DNA from: CAYFPS01 sp964345075
Lineage (GTDB): Bacteria; CAIWAD01
Length of the DNA: 64,000 bases
Reading direction: 5' to 3'
Assembly: GCA_964345075.1 (NCBI GenBank)
Contig: CAYFPS010000006.1
Coordinates: 1 to 64,000 of the forward strand
The notes under the pieces were generated by a model. It saw only the letters and a program-made list of their open reading frames with translations. It did not search any database and was not told the origin of the DNA. Position numbers and translations under genes: made by a program. Positions within the stretch are counted from its first letter, which is position 1; every line of letters begins with the position of its first letter. Shown in pieces: positions 8,372 to 15,583 of this stretch.

Positions 8372-8664
8372 GAATTCCTCGCCTGGTGGTAGTCCACGAT
8401 TTCGACTTCGTAGGCATGGCCGGATCGCCACCGGAAGCAAATCCGCCATTGACCATTGATTCGAATGCTGTGCTGCCCTTTTCGATCCCCGGAAAGTGCT
8501 TCCAATCGATTCCCCGGTGGACTGCGCAAGGACTGGATGTCCGGTGAAGCATCCAGCAGAAGGAGTTTTCGTCGTGCGAGGGCCTGAAACTCAACCGGGA
8601 ATCGTGTTGATCGAACACGGTTGAAGATCTTTTCTGTCTCTTTGCAGCGGAAGCTCTGGATCAT
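8368..8664 (-). CDS. HigB-type toxin, RelE/ParE superfamily
   Basis: 98 residues. Family features are MIQSFRCKETEKIF at the start, the central LRSPPGNRLEALSGDRKGQ and the core strands YSIRINGQWRICFRW-like (here HSIRINGQWRICFRW), ending with VEIVDYHQ. HigB toxins cut mRNA on the ribosome. The gene starts at an ATG with no ribosome site, about where transcription would begin from the promoter at 8670-8698, so the message may be leaderless. It is followed by higA with an ATGA overlap. It probably stabilises the accessory element. Confidence 0.9.
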   Translation of the reverse strand: MIQSFRCKETEKIFNRVRSTRFPVEFQALARRKLLLLDASPDIQSLRSPPGNRLEALSGDRKGQHSIRINGQWRICFRWRSGHAYEVEIVDYHQARNS

Positions 8665-8669
8665 GTGCG

Positions 8670-8698
8670 ATGATAGCGTAACGCGTTACTATTGTCAA
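8670..8698 (-). promoter_or_regulatory. higBA promoter with operator palindrome in the spacer
   Basis: Read leftward: TTGACA (8698-8693), exactly 17 bases, TATCAT (8675-8670), a near-consensus sigma-70 type promoter. The spacer contains the perfect 12-bp palindrome GTAACGCGTTAC (8678-8689), ideally placed for HigA or HigA-HigB autoregulation. The -10 ends six bases before the higB ATG. All of this is visible directly; regulation is inferred from the family. Confidence 0.8.
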
Positions 8699-8773
8699 GT
8701 GCTACCAGTCTCAACTTCCATTCATCTGACAGGCAACTGATTGCTACTTCGCTTGGGCAGTGCACTTGCCCGT

Positions 8774-8794
8774 TCTGCCTGCAGGGCAGGCAGA
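8774..8794. repeat. Perfect hairpin upstream of higBA
   Basis: TCTGCCTGC (8774-8782) and GCAGGCAGA (8786-8794) form a 9-bp stem with a 3-base loop, in a 257-bp gene-free stretch (8701-8957). It is immediately left of the second copy of GTTCTGGAAGAAGTA (8801-8815). No T tail follows. It may be an isolated REP-like element. Confidence 0.5.
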
Positions 8795-8920
8795 TGGGCT
8801 GTTCTGGAAGAAGTAGATCGCTTCCCTGTACCAGATGCGTAACGAGTGCAAAGACCCTTAGGATCCGCGTTTGGGATTCAACCGGGGACTGTGTCAGGGA
8901 TTCTTCACATACACGGAAAG

Positions 8921-8957
8921 GTGCCTGGCACGACCCTGGCACGACCCTGGCACCACC
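8921..8957. repeat. GTGCCTGGCAC palindrome and 11-bp tandem repeat
   Basis: GTGCCTGGCAC (8921-8931) overlaps three tandem 11-bp units, CTGGCACGACC twice (8925-8935, 8936-8946) and CTGGCACCACC once (8947-8957). The same palindrome in mirror form (GTGCCAGGCAC) occurs at 23722-23732. GTGCC-type palindromes are often linked to RAYT transposases, one of which is encoded at 14669-15235. Confidence 0.6.
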
Positions 8958-9161
8958 TCACAGCATCTCCCACTCAATGACCACTGAGCAGATCAACAGG
9001 TTGGTGCTCCAGGTGTTGGCATAGTTGGGATGGACTTCGATGTAGTAGGTCTTGGTGCGATTGTCGATAAAGCTGTGGTAGATGTTGGTTGTTTCCGCTG
9101 AAAAGTTGCCGGCAGAGGTTTGGGGCTCCAGAGAGGCCATCAGGTCCCAATCTACACTTCC
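8958..9161 (-). pseudogene. C-terminal remnant of a secreted or adhesin-like protein
   Basis: About 67 residues ending at a stop (8958-8960) read like the end of an extracellular beta-rich protein: NFSAETTNIYHSFIDN, TKTYYIEVHPN and LICSVVIEW. The open frame continues to 9305, but beyond about 9161 the translation loses this character and there is no start signal. The 5' part of the gene is therefore missing. It abuts a second remnant reading the other way. Whether the break is biological or an assembly join cannot be told here. Confidence 0.5.
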
Positions 9162-9169
9162 AATGTGGC

Positions 9170-9783
9170 CACGCCTCAACTCGACGGTCAGCCTGGATAC
9201 GCTGGCTGTTGCCAGCCTTTCCACCACACTCAATCTGGACACACTGACTGCGGGCGTCCATACCATAGGCCTGCGTATGAAGGATGACCGTGGCCGCTGG
9301 AGCAATGTGCTGAGCCGGCCCCATTACAGTCATTCCCAACCGGTGATGCCGAATGGTGCATACCTTGCCTATGCCGAGTGCTTCGTTGAGCAGGATCCCG
9401 GCATTGGCCTGGCCACGCCAATTCCTCTGCCGCTGGATGGAGTCTGGGATGAATCACAGGAAGGCGTGCAGGCGAGGCTTGCTTCAGGCAGTTCCGGCTC
9501 CCATTCAGTCGGCATGCGCTTTCAGGACAGCTTTGGTCGCTGGAGTCCGACGGTCTTTTGCCAGTCGACAACGGGAATCCGTCTGCTGAGTGGTACTGAA
9601 CTTCCAGAAATCCACTGGCAGAGTGGTTTGAGCGGAGCCTTGACGCACGTTTACCGATCGAACGGACAGGGCGAGCCCTTTGTGGAAATCGGTGTGACAG
9701 CGGATTCCTTTTTTGTTGACAGCGATGGCTGGGCGCCGGAGGAGATGAGGCTCTATCGCATCACGGTCGATGTTGACCCCTGA
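9170..9783 (+). pseudogene. C-terminal remnant of a repeat-containing extracellular protein
   Basis: The open frame (9082-9783) contains two related repeats, GVHTIGLRMKDDRGRWS and GSHSVGMRFQDSFGRWS, a pattern of surface proteins in FCB bacteria. The chain ends with an Ig-like module and YRITVDVDP. No signal peptide, ribosome site or plausible start is seen, and upstream of about residue 35 the sequence looks unrelated. The protein has lost its N-terminus at a junction near 9160-9210. The 3' end is intact and is followed by a repeat array. Confidence 0.55.
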
Positions 9784-9833
9784 GGGCCAGACTGTCAGGC
9801 TTGCTTGACAGCGGGCCGAGTTTGTTAAAGCTG

Positions 9834-9965
9834 CGGCCGACTGCTAGTCCGACCAGTGGTCGGACCAGCAGTCGGACCAGCAGTCGGACCAGTAGTCGGA
9901 CCAGCAGTCGGACCAGTAGTCGGACCAGTAGTCTAACCATTGATCCGACAAATCGTCCGACCAAT
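9834..9965. repeat. 12-bp tandem array, about 11 units, of the GGTCGGACCAGT family
   Basis: Eleven consecutive 12-bp units, the best being AGTCGGACCAGC and AGTCGGACCAGT; outer units are degenerate (TCTAACC, TCCGACA). The core TGGTCGGACCA is nearly its own reverse complement, so neighbouring units can fold on each other. It lies in the 250-bp space between a gene remnant and ybbR. Related arrays flank the RAYT gene (14595-14642, 15372-15443), and a palindromic copy lies at 23787-23829. Stop-free frames through it encode LVRLLVRL-type nonsense. Confidence 0.9.
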
Positions 9966-10033
9966 CCATGACCGCTCGCCATTTATCACATTAGCCCATC
10001 AGGAAAGCCGAAGATCGACGGGCCCGACCTTTC

Positions 10034-11035
10034 ATGAAGAAAAGCCTCAGTCAACGACTGCTGAACGAAATGACCAGTCACCTGCGCACAAAGCTGGTGA
10101 TGCTGCTGCTGGCCGCCCTCTGCTGGCTGCTGGTCAGGTCCAGTCAAGAGGTGGAGGTCGAATTTGACCTGCCACTCTGGGTAGATCTCAGCCAGATTCC
10201 GGGACAGATTCTGGTCAATACTCCACCTCGAGAAGTCCACGTTCGTCTGCGCGGAAAAGGCAGCGACCTGCTGGGCTTTGCACTATTTCGCGAGGGCGTG
10301 TATCACCTTCGCCCGGATGTTGGCTCGGGAACCTACGCGGTCAGCGCCAAGCATCTTGATCTTGAAGGTGCCGAGAACCTGTCGGTTCAGAGTATTTTCC
10401 CCGCCGTGTTACAATTGCGACTTGACGAAATGGCTACGCGCCGCCTGCCGGTGCGATTCCGTGGCGAGATTGAGGCTGCGGATGGCTTCAAGCTGACCTC
10501 GTCACCAGTTCTCGAACCCGCTGAAATGGTTGTCATGGGACCGCGCAGTGTGCTGGACACGCTTTCCGCTATTTCCACAGACTGGACTGAACTGGTCAAT
10601 CGCAAGCGCGAAGTCGATGTAGAGCTTCAGCTGCGCCGGCCCTGGCCAACTGTTGAAATTGCAGGTGGCAAGACGCGAATCAGGGCGCGTATCGAAAAGC
10701 TTGAAGAGAGGCGCTTTGCTGATCTGCCTCTCGATTGGCCAACTGCCGGTGATACACTTCTGCTTGAGCCTGATACCTATTCACTCACACTGATTGGCGG
10801 TCCCAGCGAGCTGGATCAGCTGGACACAGACAGCCTGCGCGCGCAGCTTGCGCCCAGAACCATGCACCCGGACAGTGGCTGGCTGGATGTACTTGTTCAT
10901 GTGCCGGCTGGTCTCGCCTGGAAGGACTTGAACCCGAGCCGGGTTGAACTGCGTCCGCGCATTCTTCTACCTGACAGCCTGCTGCTGGACAGCCTGAAAG
11001 TGGGCGATGAGAGCAGCTGGAGGCTCTTCCAGTGA
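10034..11035 (+). CDS. YbbR/CdaR-like domain protein
   Basis: 333 residues: a short basic N-terminus, one membrane helix (KLVMLLLAALCWLLV, about 20-36), then an extracytoplasmic beta-rich region of three or more YbbR-type repeats (for example VHVRLRGKGSDL, EMVVMGPRSVLDTLSAI, YSLTLIGGPSELDQL). In other bacteria YbbR/CdaR proteins sit beside and regulate the diadenylate cyclase CdaA; the cyclase would lie upstream but only remnants and repeats are there. The stop overlaps the tsaD start (GTGA). The ribosome site is weak. The word GTGATACA occurs at 10749. Confidence 0.75.
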   Translation: MKKSLSQRLLNEMTSHLRTKLVMLLLAALCWLLVRSSQEVEVEFDLPLWVDLSQIPGQILVNTPPREVHVRLRGKGSDLLGFALFREGVYHLRPDVGSGTYAVSAKHLDLEGAENLSVQSIFPAVLQLRLDEMATRRLPVRFRGEIEAADGFKLTSSPVLEPAEMVVMGPRSVLDTLSAISTDWTELVNRKREVDVELQLRRPWPTVEIAGGKTRIRARIEKLEERRFADLPLDWPTAGDTLLLEPDTYSLTLIGGPSELDQLDTDSLRAQLAPRTMHPDSGWLDVLVHVPAGLAWKDLNPSRVELRPRILLPDSLLLDSLKVGDESSWRLFQ

Positions 11036-12033
11036 TCGTTCTGGGTATCGAGAGCTCCTGTGATGAAACGGCCGCAGCGCTGATCGACGGCGAAGAGGTT
11101 CTCGCATCCATCGTTTCGACACAGCTCGTACACCAGACCTGGGGCGGCGTCGTACCCGAACTGGCCAGCCGTGAACACATGCGGGACATTCAACCAGTTG
11201 TGCAGGCGGCGCTATCCGAAGCTGGCCGCAAGCTTGATGAGGTTGAGGCGATTGCCGTGACACAAGGGCCAGGGCTACTGGGAAGTCTGCTTGTAGGCTT
11301 CCACTTTGCCAAGGCACTTGCCTGGTCGCTGGCGAAACCCTTTCTGGGCGTGAATCACATGGAGGGGCATATCTTCGCCTCCTTCACGGATGAGAAATCT
11401 CCCGAACTGCCTTGTCTTGTGCTGGTGATCAGCGGCGGACACACGCAGCTTGTTCTGATGAACGAAGCCCGCGAGTATCACATCATTGGTGAGACGATGG
11501 ATGATGCCGCCGGCGAAGCCTTCGACAAGGTCTCCAAGCTGCTGGGGCTGGGCTATCCTGGTGGCCCGGCCATCAGTCGGGAAGCCGAAAAGGGCAATGC
11601 ATCCTTTTTTGAATACCCGCGCGCGCTTGTTGGCCGTGATACACTGGATTTCTCTTTCAGTGGACTGAAGACTGCCGTGTTACACAGTTTGCGTGAGCAG
11701 GATGAGGCATGGCGCAGCGCGCATCTTGCTGATGTCTGCGCTTCCTTCGAACAGGCTGTTTGCGATCAGCTGATGCACCGCACGTTGAAAGCCATCGATG
11801 CTTTTGATGTGAAGACACTCGTGCTGGCTGGTGGCGTAGCAGCCAATACGCGTCTGCGTGATCAGTTGTCAGGCAAATTGGCTGATACTGCTATTGATTT
11901 GTGTCTTCCGCCCCGCGCCTGGTGCACGGATAACGCTGTGATGATAGCCCGCGCCGCACATGGTCGCCTTTGTCGTGGCGAGCTGACCGCACTGAATGCG
12001 GACGCAACACCACGCATGCGTCTGGGTGATTGA
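11032..12033 (+). CDS. tRNA t6A synthase catalytic subunit TsaD
   Basis: 333 residues, the normal family length. TsaD transfers threonylcarbamoyl from threonylcarbamoyl-AMP to A37 of ANN-decoding tRNAs in the cytoplasm, with TsaB and TsaE. Family motifs are MIVLGIESSCDETA at the start, the metal-binding NHMEGH (about 105-110), LPCLVLVISGGHTQL, and the phosphate region LAGGVAANTRLR. Starts at GTG overlapping the ybbR stop. The C-terminal part includes WCTDNAVMIA, normal for the family. An essential housekeeping gene, so this operon is chromosomal core. Confidence 0.97.
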   Translation: MIVLGIESSCDETAAALIDGEEVLASIVSTQLVHQTWGGVVPELASREHMRDIQPVVQAALSEAGRKLDEVEAIAVTQGPGLLGSLLVGFHFAKALAWSLAKPFLGVNHMEGHIFASFTDEKSPELPCLVLVISGGHTQLVLMNEAREYHIIGETMDDAAGEAFDKVSKLLGLGYPGGPAISREAEKGNASFFEYPRALVGRDTLDFSFSGLKTAVLHSLREQDEAWRSAHLADVCASFEQAVCDQLMHRTLKAIDAFDVKTLVLAGGVAANTRLRDQLSGKLADTAIDLCLPPRAWCTDNAVMIARAAHGRLCRGELTALNADATPRMRLGD

Positions 12034-12038
12034 ATCAG

Positions 12039-14093
12039 ATGGGCGGCTTTGAACTGAATGTCGCGCGCTGGTGGCCACTGCTGCTACTGATCCCGGCCCT
12101 TCCCTTTGTGATACAGACCAGTCGCAAGAGTATTCCCATTCAGTCGCCTGCCCGCAATTGGATGTTGGCAGGGCTACGTGCGATCAGTCTTCTGTTGATT
12201 ACCATTCTGCTAACGGGACCGACTCTCAGCTGGCGGGTGGAGACGCGCCAGAAGCCGCTGATTGCTGTACTGCTTGATAACAGCCGAAGCCTGCCTGCTC
12301 TGGGTGGGGGTCTGCTGCAGGAAGAATGGCTGCCACAGCTCGAGCGCGCACTGGGCGAAGCTGATCTGGCCGTATACACGTTTGGTGACAGCCTGCGGCC
12401 CGTCTCGGCTGAGTTTAATCCAGATTACAACGAGGCTATCAGCGATCCGGCTGCTGCGCTTAACTCCCTTGCAAATCTGAGCGCCGGGCGGGAATTGGCT
12501 GCACTGCTGTTTACAGGCGATGGTGTTGTCACACGGGGAATGCCGCCCTTGGAGGCGGCTGTCAATCTGGCTTGTCCCGTGATTGTCGCCGCCAGCGGCA
12601 GAAAGACAGCGCCCCCGGATCTTTCTGTTGTGGAGCTAGGCGCAAATGAAGAAGTCCTTCCCGGACGGAGACAGAAGGTGCGCGTTGCCCATCTAGCTAG
12701 CGGATTGGAAGGCAGGAAGCTGCGGCTTAGGCTCACGATCGATGGCAGTGTGGTTGATTCGCTGGATTGCAGCGCCCTCGGCGATGGACGAATGCAGCAA
12801 CACGAACTTGACTGGCTGCCACCTTCTGAAGGTGATGTTCAGCTGGAGGTTGAAGCACTGCTGCTGGACGTTCAGGAAGCGGAAACAAGTAACAACCGTC
12901 GAAGGCTGGCTGTCCGGGTGCTGCCCGGCAAGCGGCGCGTTCTACTGCTTGCAGGCCGACCTTCGGGAGATCTTGCCTTTATTCGCCGTGGGCTGGAATC
13001 GGATCCAGATCGGCTTCAACTCGATTTCATACTGTCACCGGGCCGTGATACTCCTGCCGAAAAGATACTGGCCGCTGCAGTCCGCGCAAACCTGATCGTC
13101 TACATTGACTGGCCTGTCATGGCGAGTGATCCAATGGCAGCCGAGCTGGCAGGACTGGGCAAAGCAGAACTACATGTTGGGCGGGTAAAGGATGATGCGC
13201 AGGACGGGGCTGTTGGCCAAATCGAGGTCTTGCGCGCACATCCTGTTCTGGGAGATGAAAGCCGGCTGGACTGGCTGCGTCTGGCCTGGGCTGAAATGCC
13301 CCCGCTTGCAGGCTCAAGCTTCAAGCCAGCTGCTGCCAGTTGCCTGCTGGTGGATGGTAGGGGTGATGGCCTTGCCTGGATCAGTGAAACGGGTAGCACG
13401 CGGCGCGCCTGGCTACCTGCCAGTGGTTACTGGCGCTGGGAGCTGGCCGGTGGTATTGATGAAGAGCTGGGCCAGCGTGCCGGGCATTTTCGTGATACAC
13501 TCATTGCCTGGCTGCTGGCTTCGCCCGATGCGCAAGGCTTTCAGGTTAGCCCGGAAGCCAGAACCTGGGGGCAGGGCGTTCCCATGGCCTTCAATGCGCG
13601 CGCTTTCACAGAAGATGGTCGCCCACTAAGTGATGCCGAACTCTTTCTCAATCTGGTGCACGATAGTGGATCGCAGTTGAGGGCAGCATTCAATTCACTT
13701 GGTGATGGTCAGTATCAAGCCGTGATACAAGGGCTGGATGCAGGACTCTGGACCTGGTCGGCCACAGCACAACGCGGTGATCAGGCCATGGAGAAGGTAG
13801 CGGGTTCCGTGATGATAGAAGCATGGAGCCCGGAGGATCAGGCCCGTATACGAAATCATCCGCTGCTTGCCGAATTGGCTCACGCAACTGGTGGTCAATT
13901 GCTGGATCTGGATCTTCCTGCTGATCGCGAAGAACTGGCGAATGCGCGTGTGTTTCAAAATGTCGTGTTGAGGCCCGTGATTGGTGATGAGATACGGCAC
14001 CGGGAGCTGATTGATGAGTGGGTCCTGCTGATTTTGCTTCTGGGTAGCCTTGGGCTTGAGTGGATTCTGCGTCGATTGATGGGCAGGCTTTGA
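12039..14093 (+). CDS. Membrane-anchored vWA-like protein
   Basis: About 684 residues. Two N-terminal hydrophobic segments (WWPLLLLIPALPFVI, LRAISLLLITILL) precede a von Willebrand-type domain whose MIDAS motif is DNSRS (in VLLDNSRSL), then a beta-rich and glutamine-amidotransferase-like middle and a C-terminal membrane helix LLILLLGSLGLEWIL. This plan matches the large BatA/glutamine-amidotransferase-like membrane proteins common in FCB and Planctomycetes genomes, usually of unknown role. The ATG at 12039 is preferred; a TTG at 12030 overlaps tsaD. The stop overlaps the CYTH start (TGATG). Contains GTGATACA at 12108, 13492 and 13722. Confidence 0.65.
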   Translation: MGGFELNVARWWPLLLLIPALPFVIQTSRKSIPIQSPARNWMLAGLRAISLLLITILLTGPTLSWRVETRQKPLIAVLLDNSRSLPALGGGLLQEEWLPQLERALGEADLAVYTFGDSLRPVSAEFNPDYNEAISDPAAALNSLANLSAGRELAALLFTGDGVVTRGMPPLEAAVNLACPVIVAASGRKTAPPDLSVVELGANEEVLPGRRQKVRVAHLASGLEGRKLRLRLTIDGSVVDSLDCSALGDGRMQQHELDWLPPSEGDVQLEVEALLLDVQEAETSNNRRRLAVRVLPGKRRVLLLAGRPSGDLAFIRRGLESDPDRLQLDFILSPGRDTPAEKILAAAVRANLIVYIDWPVMASDPMAAELAGLGKAELHVGRVKDDAQDGAVGQIEVLRAHPVLGDESRLDWLRLAWAEMPPLAGSSFKPAAASCLLVDGRGDGLAWISETGSTRRAWLPASGYWRWELAGGIDEELGQRAGHFRDTLIAWLLASPDAQGFQVSPEARTWGQGVPMAFNARAFTEDGRPLSDAELFLNLVHDSGSQLRAAFNSLGDGQYQAVIQGLDAGLWTWSATAQRGDQAMEKVAGSVMIEAWSPEDQARIRNHPLLAELAHATGGQLLDLDLPADREELANARVFQNVVLRPVIGDEIRHRELIDEWVLLILLLGSLGLEWILRRLMGRL

Positions 14094-14557
14094 TGGCGCT
14101 TGAAATCGAAAGGCGTTTTCTGGTAGCCGATACCAGCTGTCTTGATTGCCTTGAAGGTGATCCTGTGATACAAGCTTATCTGGCCAGAGGCAACGCCACA
14201 GTTCGTATACGAATCATCAGAGAACGCGCCTGGCTTACCATCAAGGGACCGGGTCGGCTTGAGCGTCGCGAATACGAGTATTCGATTCCACTTGCTGATG
14301 CTCTGGATTTACTGGAACTGACCCTTCTCGGCCGTATTGAGAAGACCCGCTATCAACTGCACTATCAAGGTGACAGCTGGATAGTCGACTGCTTTCACGG
14401 AAACCATGAAGGCCTGATCATTGCCGAGATCGAACTTGCAGACCCAAATCAACCAATCAGTCTGCCACCCTGGCTGGGTCGCGAGATTACCCACGAAGCA
14501 GGCTGGTCCAATGCCGAACTGGCCAGTTCCAGTTCGAATGGTCGTGATCTGGGTTGA
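14093..14557 (+). CDS. CYTH-domain triphosphate tunnel protein
   Basis: 154 residues from the ATG at 14093, which overlaps the previous stop. The start MALEIERRFLV carries the E-x-E signature of CYTH enzymes (E-x-E-x-K/R), followed by RGNATVRIRI, WLTIKGPG and later the acidic VDCFHG and IAEIEL strands of the tunnel. Bacterial CYTH proteins hydrolyse inorganic triphosphate or nucleoside triphosphates, and substrate cannot be assigned from sequence. It ends the ybbR-tsaD operon; the next 110 bases hold a repeat array and the 3' end of a RAYT gene reading the other way. Confidence 0.9.
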   Translation: MALEIERRFLVADTSCLDCLEGDPVIQAYLARGNATVRIRIIRERAWLTIKGPGRLERREYEYSIPLADALDLLELTLLGRIEKTRYQLHYQGDSWIVDCFHGNHEGLIIAEIELADPNQPISLPPWLGREITHEAGWSNAELASSSSNGRDLG

Positions 14558-14582
14558 AGCAACTGGTGGTTTTGGGTGGACT

Positions 14583-14659
14583 GGGGGTGGATTCTGGTCG
14601 GACTACTGGTCGGACTACTGGTTGGACTACTGGTTGGAGCAGCCACCACCTCCACCCCC
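14583..14659. repeat. 12-bp array left of the RAYT gene, inside an inverted repeat
   Basis: Four 12-bp units, TGGTCGGACTAC (14595-14606, 14607-14618), TGGTTGGACTAC (14619-14630) and TGGTTGGAGCAG (14631-14642). They are enclosed by a perfect 9-bp inverted repeat GGGGGTGGA (14583-14591) and TCCACCCCC (14651-14659), so the whole block can form one long hairpin. It ends 10 bases before the stop codon of the RAYT gene. Confidence 0.9.
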
Positions 14660-14668
14660 GACAACCCA

Positions 14669-15235
14669 CTATGCTCCATGCCTCATTTGTTCGTCGTGAT
14701 AGGTCTTCATCAGCCTACGATAAGCCAATTGCCTTTCAGCGGCTGAGTTGCCCAAGCTTTCGTACCAGGCACTTGGCACTGTAATGCCATCATCCTTCCC
14801 ATACATATGGTAACCGGCGCTTGACCATGTGTATTCATCCAAATCCTCGGTCAAGCCAGCTCTGAGAGGATTGTATTCGATGTACAGGCAACAATTGATG
14901 AAATAGGATTCGAAGACGACAGCCTCTTTGAGTGGCTTCACCTGCCAGACAGCGCCTGATCTCATGCGGCTGCGATTAAACCTGCGGGCAAACGAACCAT
15001 TTACAGTTCGCAGGAAATCTGATACGACTTGGGCGCCATCGGATTTGATCAACAGGTGGACATGATTGCTCATCAGGGTCCAGGCGTGAATCCCAAGGTT
15101 TCGCTTCGCAGATTCAATGCGCAAGTAATTCAAGTAAGACCATCGATCATCGTCCCATTCGAAGACTTGCTTGCGATTTCTGCCTCTCATGATGACATGG
15201 TAGTAGCCGACTTGCTCGGTTGATAGCCTTTCCAT
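14669..15235 (-). CDS. REP-associated tyrosine transposase (RAYT), Y1/HUH family
   Basis: 188 residues. Single-strand DNA transposase fold of the IS200/IS605 Y1 family: YYHVIMRGRNRKQVF at the start, the HUH-type metal motif in AWTLMSNHVHLLI, and the catalytic-tyrosine helix CCLYIEYNPLRAGL. RAYTs are single-copy, domesticated relatives that act on short palindromic repeats (REPs) rather than on their own ends. AAGGAG stands seven bases before the ATG. 12-bp repeat arrays lie on both sides (14583-14659 and 15361-15475), which points to these as its REP-like partners; that link is inference. Bases 14760-14775, inside the gene, also contain a GGCAC-rich partial palindrome. Confidence 0.9.
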   Translation of the reverse strand: MERLSTEQVGYYHVIMRGRNRKQVFEWDDDRWSYLNYLRIESAKRNLGIHAWTLMSNHVHLLIKSDGAQVVSDFLRTVNGSFARRFNRSRMRSGAVWQVKPLKEAVVFESYFINCCLYIEYNPLRAGLTEDLDEYTWSSAGYHMYGKDDGITVPSAWYESLGNSAAERQLAYRRLMKTYHDEQMRHGA

Positions 15236-15360
15236 GCGAGAACTCCTTTCGAATTGACTCGATCACTTACCTCGGCACTCCTTGATTTGATTCCACTGAA
15301 ACCGGATAACTTCGAGGAATTTGAAATGGTGTCAGAGCGGCTGGACGTGGGAGGGTATTT

Positions 15361-15475
15361 TGGGGGGGATCTGGTCGGACTACTGGTCGGACTACTGGTC
15401 GGACCACTGGTCGGACCACTGGTCGGACCACTAGTCGGACAACAACTGGCACACTTTCTGCCATACCATCCCCCA
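15361..15475. repeat. 12-bp array right of the RAYT gene
   Basis: Six 12-bp units in the same orientation as the left array: TGGTCGGACTAC twice (15372-15395), TGGTCGGACCAC three times (15396-15431), TAGTCGGACAAC once (15432-15443). As on the left, a G-run precedes it (15362-15370, GGGGGGGAT) and a matching C-run follows (ATCCCCC, 15468-15474). It separates the RAYT promoter side from the decarboxylase operon. An open frame runs through it into mmdA but encodes LVGPLVGP-type nonsense. Confidence 0.9.
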
Positions 15476-15583
15476 TCACCCCCAGTGAATCGCGAAGGCC
15501 TTGTGCATCAACATTGTTTGGCGAGGCCATTCCCTTCACTGACAAAAGCGGGCGTGAAGGTTCCTGAAAGTGGGAAGAGTACA

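Noticed and set aside
9834..9965. CRISPR array
   Set aside because: The 12-bp repeats are contiguous without spacers, and no cas genes are nearby; the Cas4-like motif at 5.5 kb belongs to a RecB-type nuclease with recombination neighbours.
15254..15583. Long N-terminal extension of the decarboxylase carboxyltransferase
   Set aside because: The extension translates the repeat array (LVGPLVGP) and lacks a ribosome site; the family starts at the ATG at 15584.
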